The notes under the pieces: generated by a model | Seen by the model: the letters and a program-made list of their open reading frames with translations, nothing else | Told to the model about the DNA's origin: nothing | Databases searched by the model: none | In this document: positions 1-10,681 of the stretch, in pieces | Position numbering within the stretch: the first letter of the stretch is position 1 | How the letters are laid out: each line of letters opens with the position of its first letter | Assembly: GCF_033807575.1 (NCBI RefSeq) | Contig: NC_084707.1 | Coordinates: 23,585,888 to 23,649,887, forward strand | DNA length: 64,000 bases | Direction: 5' to 3' | From: Cydia pomonella | Taxonomy: Eukaryota > Arthropoda > Insecta > Lepidoptera > Tortricidae | Position numbers and translations under genes: made by a program

Positions 1-308
1 ATGTCATCTCGCTTTGTGTGGTAGGGCACAGCACAGCGGATGTCATTCCAGATCTAGAGCAGAGCCCAACTGGGGAAGTACCTCCACCTTACAGAAAACC
101 GCAGCCAAATAACACTAGACCCTACTCATAGTGTTGTGTTCCTGCCGGTGAGTAAGGTTGCCAGAGCTCAACGAGGGTGGGAGGGGGTTAGGGTCGGCAA
201 CGCGCATGTAACTGATCTGGAGTTGCAGGCGTACATAGGCTACGGATACTGCTTACCATCAGGCGGGCCGTATGCTTGTTTGCCACCGACGTAGAATAAA
301 AAAAAAAA
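1..308 (+). mobile_element. LINE-type 3' end, family K, non-RT body
   Basis: The block ends in a run of A after the motif ccaccgacgtagaat, the 3' end of a retroposed transcript on the + strand. The same sequence recurs at 16812-17100 and 19061-19438 (- strand) and 46433-46672 (+). The last ~110 bp before the tail (from ggtcggcaacgcgcatg) are also shared with copies at 49852 and 50896, which carry an RT C-terminus upstream; this copy has instead a body with no convincing coding. The 5' end lies outside the window. Assignment to a Jockey/CR1-like LINE or its non-autonomous derivative is inference. Confidence 0.7.
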
Positions 309-810
309 CCCCACGTTTTTTACGAGCATGTTCTTTGTTTTACCTACATACAGATATTTTGATAAGACACATTGCTTACTCAGCAAAAAGTAAACAGCCC
401 TTCAGTTTCTTCCAGTACCCATAAATAAATAGTATTCACTTAAAGAGCACTGAACTCTTAGTTTCCTACGAAAAAGGACTTAATAAGGTACTTAATTATC
501 CACCTAGCAACAATTATCCATAATGTATCATAAGCTCACGAACAATTTATTTACGCACTGGTCAAAATAACAGGCCCTGAAGAAGAAACATAATCACTTC
601 CACAAAAACAGAAAGCCGAAAATACGCGCCAAATTAAGGCATTGTTTTTAACTTTTTATCGCCGAACATCATTTGAGCGCCATTCTAGGGTTCCGTAGTT
701 GAAGGTTCGTAACAGGTACCCGTATTTGCCTTAATATTTATATAAGCAACATCTAATTTATTAATACATATTGCAATGGAAACCCATATTTGCGCATATA
801 CAAAAGCAAA
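309..810. other. No recognisable feature
   Basis: AT-rich DNA with stops in all frames. I see no gene, repeat or motif I can support. Confidence 0.6.
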
Positions 811-1085
811 CGACCATCAGTTTGGCCTAGTGGGTAGTGACCCCGCCTACGAAGCCGATGGTCCCGGGTTCAAATCCTGGTAAGGGCATTTATTCGTGTG
901 ATGAGCATGGATTCTGTGGTTCCTGAGTCATGGGTGTTTTCTATGTATTTAAGTATTTATAAATATTTATATATTATATATATCGTTGTCTAAGTACCCT
1001 CAATACAAGACTTATTGAGCTTACTGTGGGACTTAGTCAATTTGTGTAATATTTGTCCTATAATATTTATTTATTATTTATTTTA
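811..1085 (+). mobile_element. tRNA-headed SINE, family A
   Basis: The head has pol III promoter-like boxes: A box tggcctagtggg and B box gggttcaaatcc about 40 bp later. The body runs through gtgatgagcatgg and ttgagcttactgtgggac and ends in a tail of tatttatttatt type. The same unit occurs at 8205-8465, 13625-13920 (-), 30193-30449 (-) and 43750-43998, with weaker relatives elsewhere. It is non-coding and needs a partner LINE for mobility (family knowledge). Confidence 0.85.
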
Positions 1086-1443
1086 AACTAGTTTTCTAAT
1101 ATCAGAAAATACGTCTGTAAATCCTCCATCACACAACAACGGTAACATTGGAAGATCAGCGTGTTGAACTTATTGGAATTTATTACATATGTATACGATA
1201 AAAAAGTGAAAAAGTTTACGTTTGTCACGGTTTTATGCGTGCTGGGGTTTTGCTTTGATGCACTGCCTTTCCAGTTCTACTGAGGCGGGCATACGAGACG
1301 TGCGGGTCAACCAACATTAGTATTGGCTGAATTGAAATCCAGCGGAGCGGAGAAGAGATGTGGATTACAATTGGCTGATTTAGACCTGAATTTAGATCTA
1401 ACTAGAATATTAAATGTGTGGTACAGACGCCATCAGATATATC
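1086..1443. other. No recognisable feature
   Basis: AT-rich, no supported gene or repeat. A 75-codon ORF begins at 1323 and runs into the next foldback, so it is not a credible gene. Confidence 0.5.
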
Positions 1444-1538
1444 GGAGTGGCCGAGCTGCTCAAAAATGTCTGAACACGCACTCTAACGCGTTGACAATAG
1501 AGGCATGTTCAGATATTTGTGAGCACCTTGGGCGCTCC
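1444..1538. mobile_element. Short foldback MITE, about 95 bp
   Basis: Nearly the whole unit is one inverted repeat: ggagtggccgagctgctc at the left pairs with gagcaccttgggcgctcc at the right, and the arms continue through gtctgaacacgcac / gcatgttcagat to a centre around aacgcgtt. There is no coding. A transcript would fold into a long imperfect hairpin. I call it a MITE by its palindromic form; no target duplication was clear. Confidence 0.65.
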
Positions 1539-1780
1539 AACATACATTGATGGCGACTGTACAATAGTGCAATGCAAACTATAGAAAATCAGAAAGAAAT
1601 ACGAAAAACTCATTTAATTTTAAAATTATATATGTATAGTTTGGCCAGGGGACAGTCCCTCCAACATAACATAATCATACTATCTTTGTCTTACGCTAGT
1701 ACGTACTACCACCCAAAAAAAGGTACGAGTATAGGTAGTTTTTTTTCATCGTATTTTATTTACTGACATATTGGGTTTGC
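1539..1780. other. No recognisable feature
   Basis: AT-rich. A 64-codon ORF at 1572 is low-complexity and unsupported. Confidence 0.5.
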
Positions 1781-1825
1781 CAACGGAACCCTCGGCACGC
1801 GGCTCCGACTCGCACTTGACCAATT
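1781..1825 (-). repeat. Fragment of repeat family P, left end
   Basis: Reverse strand reads aagtgcgagtcgg...gggttccgtt, the left terminus of the long element at 27984-29308. Only the end is kept. Confidence 0.55.
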
Positions 1826-1832
1826 TAATAAC

Positions 1833-2136
1833 TGGCATAAAAACGAATTGCGCATTTAAGGTGAATAACTTACGTTATTAATTTTTTAAATTGTCCGTCG
1901 GCCGGGCACAAAGACTTACTATTGTAAATGTGTAAAAAAATAAAAAAGGTTCTTTATGGCGTCGCTCGTAAATGTCGGGCGATTGTGCGTTCATTAGGCT
2001 ATCTGTAAAATACCTAATTGGTTGGATAGTAGGGGCTAATGTTAAGCCATATTTTTATAGTGGTTTTGGTAACTGACATAAGGATGTTAAAGCAGGTTAA
2101 ACTAAGAACAACACTTTATCGTTAAACTAACGGCTA
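1833..2136. other. No recognisable feature
   Basis: AT-rich spacer without gene or clear repeat. Confidence 0.5.
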
Positions 2137-2398
2137 AGGAGTGGAATTCACTTCCTGCAAATCTATTCCCAGTCCACTGTAATTTGGATCTTTTTAAATC
2201 GAGAGTGAATAGAAATCTTTTAGGTAAGCATGTTCCTTACCATCAGGTGAGATTGTAGTCAAATGCTTACCTTTTCCTAATAAAACCCACTTGTAGCCCT
2301 CTTATATTGCCGTGCCCTAGCAGGGTGTCACATGTATACCTATATGTTCCATTCCATCGATGCTTGTAATTACATTTTATTTATTCTATTCTATAGGG
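2137..2398 (+). pseudogene. LINE reverse transcriptase C-terminal remnant and 3' UTR
   Basis: A short reading frame gives EWNSLPANLFP...FKSRVNRNLLGKH, matching the common C-terminal pattern of Jockey/CR1-type RT proteins (a W-N-x-L-P motif followed by an FK-x-R-V-x-R-x-L helix). A stop follows and then a 3' UTR ending in tttattctattctatag. The copy is 5' truncated and cannot code for an enzyme. A homologous, longer copy on the other strand is at 23891-24455. Confidence 0.65.
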
Positions 2399-2402
2399 CC
2401 CG

Positions 2403-2552
2403 TGCGCGTTGGAGGGTCTGCCATCTTGTGGCTTGAATCGGAACCATAAACATGTACATTTACACGTCACGTGTTTTCTTGCGCATAGTAGGTTCTGCCA
2501 TCTTGTGGGCTACATCGGAACAATAAACACCACATTTACGCCTCGCGCCAAA
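2403..2552 (+). repeat. Two-copy direct repeat, about 80 bp
   Basis: The block with tctgccatcttgtgg, then atcggaac.ataaaca, then tttac, occurs at 2414 and again at 2495. The copies have diverged. It may belong to the 3' part of the preceding LINE; that is inference. Confidence 0.6.
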
Positions 2553-3423
2553 AATCTGACGGCTCCTGTGCTGCCTCCTACAGTTCATGCACGCTCCCTA
2601 TTCTAACTTGCCCTGTTAGTAGTGTTAGTATATATGTGTGGGTCAAATCATGAAAGCTATATTTGAAAATTTGCATACATACCTAATGTAAGTCGGGTGA
2701 CAATTAGACAATGCAATATTATGGTACCATCGAACTGATCTGATGATGGTGGTCATAGGATCTCTGTGATGAAACAACGCAACCTAAGGATTTTTATAAT
2801 TGCCTCGATGAGTATTAGTTGCCCGTGGAAAGAAAAGTACAGTCAGCTATAAAAGCTTGTACCAAAAATTAAATTTTTGACAGAAACTTATTATGAATTG
2901 AGGTTTAGATAACGGCATATACTAACTTATTTAGAACTAAACATACACCCAATAAATGTCATTATTAAAACGTTAAAATAAGATCTCTACACACATTACA
3001 CCCTAACAACCCTAATTCGTTGCCAACGGGGGTGGGAACCCCTTTTAACCGATTTTAAAGTAGCAGTACGGCTAGCATGACTTAATGGCTTATTTTCGAT
3101 TTGCTAGTCGCGCGAGATGTCCGATTCCGTTGTTACTATAAGAATGAAGGGGTTGTCTATCTCGTCCAGTGTCAGGTCAGGGGCGTAGGTAACGCAAAGA
3201 GATTTTTTAAGATGAGGTGCATTGTCAAAGAACATTTTGTAGCCACAGTAAATTTACTGCCATCTTTCGACACATGATTAAAACTTTTAGAACGCCATTT
3301 GACTTTGATCTTTATTATTTCACTGACATGTATTGTTAAATTTGTTAAACATCAAAAAGTGCCGTAGTACGTAGTACTAACTACCTACGTAGTTTCATTA
3401 AGGTACCTAGGCTATACATAATA
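2553..3423. other. No gene recognised
   Basis: AT-rich DNA. No repeat here could be matched elsewhere in the window. Confidence 0.5.
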
Positions 3424-3610
3424 GTAAGGTAGAAAAACTAGTGCTCGACGCTGCACTAGTAACCGACATGGGCACTTTATTTCATGGAAATATAGGTTAA
3501 ATTTGAACAACGAAGATTTTTCTGTATTCGAACTTAATCCTTGTCACTTTGACATAAAGTGCCCATGTCGAGTACTAGTGCAGTGTCGAGCACTAGTACT
3601 TCTACCTTAC
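3424..3610. mobile_element. Foldback MITE, about 187 bp
   Basis: Terminal inverted repeats: left gtaaggtagaa then ctagtgctcgacgctgcact then cgacatgggcactttat; right ataaagtgcccatgtcg then agtgcagtgtcgagcactag then ttctaccttac. The arms are about 55 bp and the middle ~70 bp is unpaired. No transposase. The transposon superfamily is not resolved. Confidence 0.75.
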
Positions 3611-3772
3611 ATTGTGCAACGAGGGGGATAAGTGAAATTTTGGATACGAGGGCGGTAATTCCCGACAGCCGCAGGCAGCTGGGAATTAAAGACCCGAGTT
3701 TGCAATATTCTTACTCCGGAGTTATTCATCACACTTGCGAAGAAAAAACTAAATTTTAAGCGGATAAATTCT

Positions 3773-3990
3773 TACGAAATATCATTTGATATTTACCACT
3801 AGCTTTTCGGTGAAGGAAAACATCGTGAGGAAACCTGTATACATCTGCGAAGAAATTCAAAGGTGTATTTGAAGTCCCCAATCCGCATTGGGCTAGCGTG
3901 GGGACTATAGCCCGAGCCCTCTCGCACATGAGAGGAGGCCTGTGCCCAGCAGTGGGACGTGTATAGGCTGAATTATCATTATTATTATTA
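3773..3990 (+). mobile_element. SINE family D1, 5' truncated
   Basis: Matches the reverse complement of the fuller copy at 15001-15308: tacgaaatatcatttgatat, ggtgaaggaaaacatcgtga, then the tail ggcctgtgcccagcagtggg and (ATT)n. The tRNA-like head is missing. The tail resembles the 3' end of the RTE-type LINE at 29886-30140. Confidence 0.8.
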
Positions 3991-4601
3991 AATTCTTAAA
4001 TACGGTGACATATTAAACATTTGTCCGCCATTGTGTAATTTCTTGTCAGATTGGGCATCGGAAGCATATACCTATTCGGTATTCAGCTACGATTGAAAAT
4101 TATGTAAAAATATTTAAAGGGCTGTTAAATTAATCAAATTAAATAATTTTAAAAATAATCAAAAATATTATATTATAAATTGTTAGTATTTTACTCATTC
4201 ATGCTACTTGGTTTAAAAATACTAAGACATAATTTAAAAAAAGAACTATAACTCCCCAGGGAGCTATAGCTTTTTTCACAATCCATAACTCCCGCGGGGA
4301 CAAAATAGGCATTTGTCCTTCAGTACACCTGCATGAAATAAGATCTTTTTCGAGCAAGTGTGATGAAAACATATTACTCACACAGGTTTCACAGTTTACG
4401 GGTGTATTTTTTTGGAAGAGCAAAACTCACCAGGTAAGGGTATTTTGACGTGAAACGTAAGGTGAACGTCTTTAAAAACCCGTAAAGGGTTATGGCGCAG
4501 TGGCTTTTTGCTTTAAGGCGGCATCGAAACTCATACATGTAGGTAAGTACTTGAAAGATTTATCTACTCATTTTACCGCGAATTTCATGAAATGCACGTA
4601 A
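3991..4601. other. No recognisable feature
   Basis: AT-rich; a 74-codon reverse-strand ORF (4199-4423) shows no domain and no supporting context. Confidence 0.5.
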
Positions 4602-4795
4602 TAGGTGACGTTAAGATCTCAACTGCACTGTCAATTGCCTCTATAAAATGAGTGACGGAATGAACGTCATAATCGCGGCAATAATGCGGCGGTGAATGTC
4701 ACTCATTTTGGAAATTGACAGCGGCGGCAGCGACGACGCCGCAACAGTAATGCAGCTGCAGTTGAGATCCGAACGCCACCTTTAACTGTACTACC
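4602..4795. mobile_element. Foldback element, family C
   Basis: Left arm aggtgacgttaagatctcaa and ctgtcaatt...aaaatgagtgac pair with right arm gtcactcattttggaaattgac and ttgagatccgaacgccacct. The right arm (acgccgcaacagtaatgcag) recurs at 22040 and, slightly altered, at 24493. Non-coding. Confidence 0.7.
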
Positions 4796-5379
4796 TACGT
4801 AGATACCTTTAACTATGCCGTGCGAATTTAAACGATTTATTTTCTTTACATTATTATTATTTGTTTAAACATAAACAATACCATCATGAATAGGTGATAA
4901 ATAACCTGTCAATAAATTTACATTCATCTAAACAATACAATAATAGGATTTACAATATGTAGGCGAGTATTTAATGCTTATAAGAACATCAACAAACACC
5001 TACCTACCCTATTATTGAATGAAACATGCATATACCTACCTTAAGAAAATATATTTAACTAGACTTACAATGTTTTGTTCATTGTTTAGTTTAGTCAAAT
5101 CTATTAATAACGGCTCTGCTACAAACTATATCGTTTAGAAGTTATTTAACTTCTAAAACTATTCTAATAAGACTTCGGTAACGGTCAATGCTACCTATCT
5201 ACTGGAACGCCGAAGAAGCAAAACAAATTCCTTTTGTTCGCAGTTCAATCACCCCTTCCTCTCGCCTCACACTTAATTATTTCAATCTATACTTACCCGG
5301 TCGTTTAAAAAAGCATTCGAAAGGTGTTTTATAGTGACATCTTGTTTATTTACCTCATAAAGTGCCCGCTGGCACGCTG
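4796..5379. other. No recognisable feature
   Basis: AT-rich spacer before the CpG-rich block. A small palindrome, agaagttatttaacttct near 5138, is all I see. Confidence 0.5.
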
Positions 5380-6000
5380 ATGTAAGTCCAGCTCCACGTT
5401 GTCGCTTTTACGCACCGATAAAACACCCAACAGTCCGCCGCACTACACGAAAACCAAACACTGTTTTAATTAAATAAAAAAAATTAACTTCAGCTAATGT
5501 CGCATAATCCGAAACGGTTACCGATCGATTAATTCGATTAGCGTTTTATCGATATTATCGCGTGCTAGTCGGACAACCGCCGCGCGCGACTCCCGGTACA
5601 ATGGCGACAATCGACAATCGTGCGGCTCGACTGCGGTGACCGCGCTCGCAACAAATCCGGCGATAAACTCGCGCGGCTCCGCCAATCAGAGCGCGCCAAT
5701 ACGCCCACGAAAGCGCGCCGCGCGCTCCCATTGGCCAAGCAACTGCCATTGCCTTACGGATGTTGTTATGCAGAACGAGACCAACTGTTCAAAATTCGAA
5801 ATAAGAATTTAAACGTTTTTGAGCCGGGCGTAGCAACGTAAATTGGTTGCGCGCGTGGCGGCCGTGTTCTCTTTCAGTTGTTCTTGTCTTCTTTTTGTTG
5901 TTTAAGGTGGCTCGTTGTATGGAGAGGGATATTCGTGCGACGTTCTTGGGATTGTTTCTCCTGAATCGCTCAATGCCCGTTTCAGCCGCCATTGTATTGT
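5380..6000. promoter_or_regulatory. CpG-rich promoter-like block
   Basis: This is the most CpG-dense unique stretch in the first half of the window. It holds TATCGATA (5547-5554, like the DRE element of insect housekeeping promoters), CCAAT boxes at 5682-5686 and 5696-5700, an inverted one at 5730-5734, and an initiator-like ctttcagttg at 5871-5880. On the reverse strand a GC-rich leader ends with actttatgag followed by gtaaat near 5355, which could be a first-exon donor. Direction is unresolved; it may be bidirectional. Small ORFs here look incidental. Confidence 0.4.
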
Positions 6001-6765
6001 TCTCATTGGTTCACGAATAGCTTTACGAATCGATTTAGAAGGCTTCTTCGTAATTCTTCGTACATCTTGTATGATTAAATATGCATAAGGTATATTTTGT
6101 AACTACCTAGTACCTTATATTTATGAAGGTAAGTTAGGAAATAAAAATGTTAGATACCTTTCAACAATTCGGAAAAAATATAAACATTGCTACCAAGCAT
6201 AAACAAGTAGTTTTCTCTACATACGAAATGCTATCATATACTCTTAATATACCTACAGGTACACCATAGGCATAAGCACCACAACAAAACGCACACAAAC
6301 GTATTGACAACCTGTGTGGCTTATTCATAAATAAAAATAGGTGGGTGTGTAAAGTGCTTATGGAGCACCTGATACAAAAATAAATATCGAACACTTTTGA
6401 CGACGCATATCAAACTTGAGATTTTGAAGAGATATGTATCGGTAGAACGAATCATTTAACATATTCATTTCAATAAAATAGATACATACGTTTTGTACCC
6501 AAGTAGTATACCTATATAATGTTGAATACAGAAAAGTCCCTATCTGCATTTTAGAAAACTTTTAAATAGAAAATTAAAAAAAAAACATTTATGGAACTAG
6601 GTAAACACGTATCGCACAGGAAATTCAAAAATTATATGCCCACTAGACGCTGATATATGTACCATATGTAATATTACACACATGAGATTATATTAATATT
6701 ATCTAGGTATCACACCAATAACGCTTCGTTATTATTGTTTACATTTGATTATTTATTAAATATTT
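6001..6765. other. No recognisable feature
   Basis: AT-rich; the short reverse-strand ORFs between 6161 and 6549 are unsupported. Confidence 0.5.
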
Positions 6766-6850
6766 GCGCTGGATCAGGACAGGTGGCGTTCTCTCGTTTC
6801 GGAGGCCAAGATTCTTTTTGAATCGCTGAACCAAAGCAGTTAGTTATTAA
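6766..6850 (+). pseudogene. RTE-type LINE C-terminal remnant
   Basis: The string gcgctggatcaggacaggtg and then gttctctcgtttcggaggcc match the reverse complement of the longer copy at 51711-51855 (LDRDRWRSLVSDAKILF pattern). It keeps only the last ~25 codons and a short tail containing cagttagtt. Confidence 0.65.
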
Positions 6851-6955
6851 ATATTTCTAATATGTAAACTTATAAAAAAATAGCTAGGCGTAGATGCAAC
6901 GTAAAGGCTTAAATTAACAGGTGAATGCTTTAAAAGCTTACCTAGTTTTTAGTTA

Positions 6956-7230
6956 GAGTCAAACCAATAAAGAGCTCTACGAGGGTGCGGAGTGTTAGGG
7001 TCGACAACGCGCATTAACTCCTCTGGAGTTGCAGGTGTCCATAGTCTAGGGAGACTGCTTACCATCAGGATGGCTGTATGCTTGTTTGCCACCGACGTAT
7101 AAAAAAAAAGTTGGCAGCGGTTTTGATAGCCCAGACGGTGTACGGGTTATTTTTAACGTCAAACGTCTAGGTATTTATGACGTTTACTTGACACAATGCA
7201 TAGCGCTGCCAACTTATCTTAGTCTGACTC
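6956..7230. mobile_element. MITE family B, interrupted by a LINE tail
   Basis: Ends are gagtcaaacc and gactc, flanked by TA on both sides (6954-6955, 7231-7232), as in Tc1/mariner-type insertions. The arms contain agttggcagcggttttgata and the opposite gccaacttatcttagtctga. Removing 6971-7109 gives a unit colinear with the intact 153-bp copy at 27640-27792. The family has no coding capacity. Confidence 0.75.
6971..7109 (+). mobile_element. LINE 3' end, family K, nested in MITE B
   Basis: Matches the terminal part of 1-308: agagctctacgagggtg, the cgcgcat motif, gcttaccatcagg, tgcttgtttgccaccgacgt and a poly-A run. Both edges abut MITE B sequence, so it inserted after the MITE. Strongly 5' truncated. 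Confidence 0.8.
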
Positions 7231-7404
7231 TATGCCTGTACAGAAATGTAAAGATAAAAGCTGCGAATTTAAAATGGGATATGATTTCGTAATTGTGCGA
7301 TTATCCAGTTTATCCACAGCATTTCTAGTTGGAATCTGATAGGAGGTGCCTACGAAATGCGTGGATACTTTTAATTATTTAAGTACCCATTCCGCCTACC
7401 TTTG

Positions 7405-7560
7405 TCATTTTTAGGATTCGGTACCAAAACGGTAAAAAGGAATCCTTATGGTGCGAGTCCGTGCGTCCATCTATCTGTCTTATCGTTTAATATTTCGAGA
7501 AATACTTACGAAAAAATTAATTACTTATTAACGTTATTGATTTGAAATTTGGAATAGTTC
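7405..7560 (-). repeat. Family P right-end relative, degenerate
   Basis: Reading right to left it resembles the terminus at 29240-29308: tttttagg.ttc, a second copy of the inverted motif (aaggaatccttat) and a run of the gacagacggac type (here gtccatctatctgtctta). Divergence is high. Confidence 0.45.
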
Positions 7561-7765
7561 ACTAAGTCAAGTGTGGTATCAGGTGAAAGAGGTTGAATTG
7601 CATATTCTAAGACCATTATGTTTTTTTCGATATCTATGCACTTAGATTAGTTAGGTATCATGTCTTCATGTGGTCCCATGATTACCATGTGTTCATGTCA
7701 TTTAGGGCTAATCTAGGTATAATCAGCAAAACCATTAGCTTAGCACACATGTATTTATATGTGTA

Positions 7766-7783
7766 TAGAATAGAATAGAATAA
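7766..7783. repeat. (AGAAT)n microsatellite
   Basis: Short atagaatagaatagaataat run. It may be the reversed tail of an old LINE, as a related ttattctattctatag tail ends the unit at 2398. Confidence 0.5.
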
Positions 7784-7990
7784 TATTTATTCAGGCACCA
7801 ATTATAAAGAAGAAAATACATTAACAACAACAAAAAATAAAAAATGAAAAGTGGAAGTTGAAGAATTCAAAACCGACAGATAAGGATGTGAGGCTGAAAT
7901 GGTCTCCATTCAGCATTGCAGAGATGCTAAGCTAATAAATTTGCCGACTGTATAATGTTCACTATATTTTCTTCAAAAGTGTTTTGTTCT

Positions 7991-8128
7991 AAAGTCTCAT
8001 TTTGTATGGGATTTTGAGTTTCCAAAACGTCCCGCTTGGCGCGCTCTTTCTAAATCCAATACAAAATGAGACTAAACGCAAACGCGTACGTCACGTTTCG
8101 AAATCGAATTTATTTACACTAGGGGTAC
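7991..8128. mobile_element. MITE family E, left-truncated
   Basis: Contains agtctcattttgtatggg, aaaacgtcccgcttggcgcg and the right end tacactaggggtac, colinear with the 191-bp units at 31345-32123. The left terminus is missing. Confidence 0.75.
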
Positions 8129-8195
8129 TGGTCGGTAGTGATCCTGCCTAAGAAGCATTTATTTGTGTGTTTATGTTTGTTCCTGAGTTAGAGAT
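8129..8195 (+). mobile_element. SINE family A, internal deletion copy
   Basis: Shows gtcggtagtgatcctgccta then agcatttatttgtgtg and tgtttgttcctgagtta. This is the SINE A body with the B-box region lost. An intact copy follows 10 bp later. Confidence 0.55.
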
Positions 8196-8204
8196 ATAGA
8201 TTTT

Positions 8205-8465
8205 GACGACCGGTCTGGCCTAGTGGGTAATGACCCTGCCTATGAAGCCGATGGTCCCGGGTTCAAATCCTGGTAAGGGCATTTATTTGTGTGATGAGCA
8301 TGGATATTTGTTCCTGAGTCATGGGTGTTTTCTATGTATTTAAGTATTTATATATTATATATATCGTTGTCTAAGTACCCTCAACACAAGCCTTATTGAG
8401 CTTACTGTGGGACTTACTCGTAGTCAATTTGTATAATAATGTCCTATAATATTTATAATATTTAT
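8205..8465 (+). mobile_element. tRNA-headed SINE, family A
   Basis: Head gacgaccggtctggcctagt, B box gggttcaaatcc, body and tail as in the copy at 811-1085. It is among the most complete + strand copies here. Confidence 0.85.
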
Positions 8466-8605
8466 TTTATAGATGTTATCTATGTATCTAAGGATAAGTA
8501 TGTGTATTTATCTATAATATAGTATGTATATCTTCGCCTAGTACCTATACTACAAGCTTTGCTTCGTTTGGGGCCCGGCCGATCTGTGTATGACAGTCCT
8601 CCAAA
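8466..8605 (+). mobile_element. SINE A-related 3' fragment
   Basis: A diverged version of the SINE A 3' half: tatctatgtatctaaggat, tcgcctagtacc, acaagctttgcttcgtttgg. Relatives lie at 17817-17955 and 40470-40583, so this is a distinct older subfamily. Confidence 0.45.
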
Positions 8606-10557
8606 TATTTAGTTATTTATTTCATTTGAATACCTTATCGTTTGTAGGTATATCATGTTTTTAATTGGTGACAAATAATGACTTATAATCCAGATACAAT
8701 AGACAAAGAAGTAATAAGAAAAAACAACTGAATAACTATCTCCTGAAACACAAAATTATATAAAAAAGTTGGTAAGAGTAGAAATTCGTCTCAAAAAGCC
8801 GTAAATGCAGGTAACTAAATTCCACGTATTCTAATTTTCTGCAAGTTAATGCATATTAATTTACTGTTTAGTTTAGGTAATCGTTACCACAATTATGATT
8901 GAATATTGAAATATTATTGCCGTGTTTAATAAAAAAATCATCGTGAATGGTTACTTTAGTATTATTCCATAAAGACACGTTAATAAAAAAATTATAGAAA
9001 TAAAAGTTAATCTTCAAAGTGATCTGAGGATCCCTTTCACATTATATTTTGTAAAACAGATTTATTTTAAAACATATAATATCAGCTCAAAACGTTTTGC
9101 TATAGATCAGCAATTGATATTCGAAACGGTAGAAAGTTTTGCATTTGAATCAAATATATTTTTATTCTCATAATCTTCATGTTATTCTTAAAAATACAAT
9201 GAAAATAAGTATATCGATTTCCAAGTACAAGACCGTTGGAATATATTAAAGGTCAAGAGGATCACAAGGGTCGCCCGAATATTTTTTCTTGTATAAAGAA
9301 TATCATAACGGATATTGATTAAAGAATAACAAGGAGTCATGACTTCTTTCACTTGACTACCGTTCGACATTTGAAATCGAAATCTTTTAGAAAAATTAAC
9401 ATACGTCCATCATCCAGGATATGATCCGCAAAATATCAATGCAAATTGCAAATTCGATATCGATACGAATTTACAAAATGTCATTCGTTCTTTCAAATTT
9501 AAATATCGAACATCGGTATGGCCAGCAATAAATGGAAGGCCGTTTAAAAATTACGTTTATGAATATGGCACAAAAGCGGGATTCGATAATTGAATTGTAA
9601 CGGTTCAAAGGGACAGCGGGTCGCGCCCCCCGACCTCACAATGCCCACAATGCACCATACGCAAATTAACTACATATAGTATACAATTTTTATTGCCAAT
9701 AGAAAAATCCTATTCACAAATTCGCGCCGCACAGGTCTTGTGCCAGTAAAAAAGGAATTTTAAACGGCAATAAATGATTTTTGCATATGGGGCATAGTGT
9801 CATACATATGGAGATTTTGCAACATGCGTACAGGTAGTTTGGTTTATTGGGTGCAATGTGTACGTGTAATTTAAATTGGATTGTTGGATTACAACTGAAT
9901 TCGACAGACCGTTACAAATGTGATTATTCACAAAGCGATATAAATAAATTAGTAATAGGCAAATGATTCCATTAAAAACTAACATTAAATTGGGGCTACA
10001 ACACAGTGTAAACTAACGCAGTCTCCAGGGCTCCAACTGCATATGTACCATCTATGGTTTGAACAATAAAAAAAATATTTATTTATTTATTAAAATATTA
10101 ATGCTTTGCAAATTTATTTGTGAACGTATTGGATTAAGTCGCTTTGAAAATGAACTAAACAAGCATATAAGCACCGTTGTTATATTGACAGTATATTTAT
10201 ATTGATAACTCAGATAAAGTACCAAAATAACATCGAAACGATCATTTGCATCAAAACAGCGACGTAGTAAATTACACGTAAGAAGTCCTTCCAACCAGAA
10301 ATGCCGAACCTACACATATTTAAAGATTGATTTAATAAGCGTTAGAAGCCATAGGACAATCTAATAAGCTAAATTGTTCTCTATTGTGGACAATGGGTCA
10401 GCGGACAAAGTCATTATTGTTTATAAATTATTGAATATTTTATTAGGTTACGGTTCTTACTAATATAACTGACACGCTATAATATAACTTAACACATTTA
10501 TGGACTACATGTTGTCTTTAATAAATAAATTTTACACGCCTCCATGCAGAGTATCCA
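8606..10557. other. No gene recognised
   Basis: About 2 kb of AT-rich DNA. A short GC-richer patch at 9600-9660 is unexplained. Small reverse ORFs (9188, 9800, 10079) have no domain. Confidence 0.5.
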
Positions 10558-10681
10558 GCGGCGGTAGCACGGTCGCGTTTTTATCGCCTGTCACCATGCC
10601 TGTCACGTTCTAACAAGTATGTAAGTGCAAAATTGACGGGCATAGTGACAGGCAACAAAAATGGAACCATGCTGCCACCAC
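10558..10681. mobile_element. Foldback MITE, about 124 bp
   Basis: Left arm ggcggtagcacggtcgcg, tttttatcgcctgtcac, catgcctgtca pairs with right arm gacgggcatagtgacaggc, aacaaaaatgg, accatgctgcc. Central loop is AT-rich. Non-coding. Confidence 0.7.
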
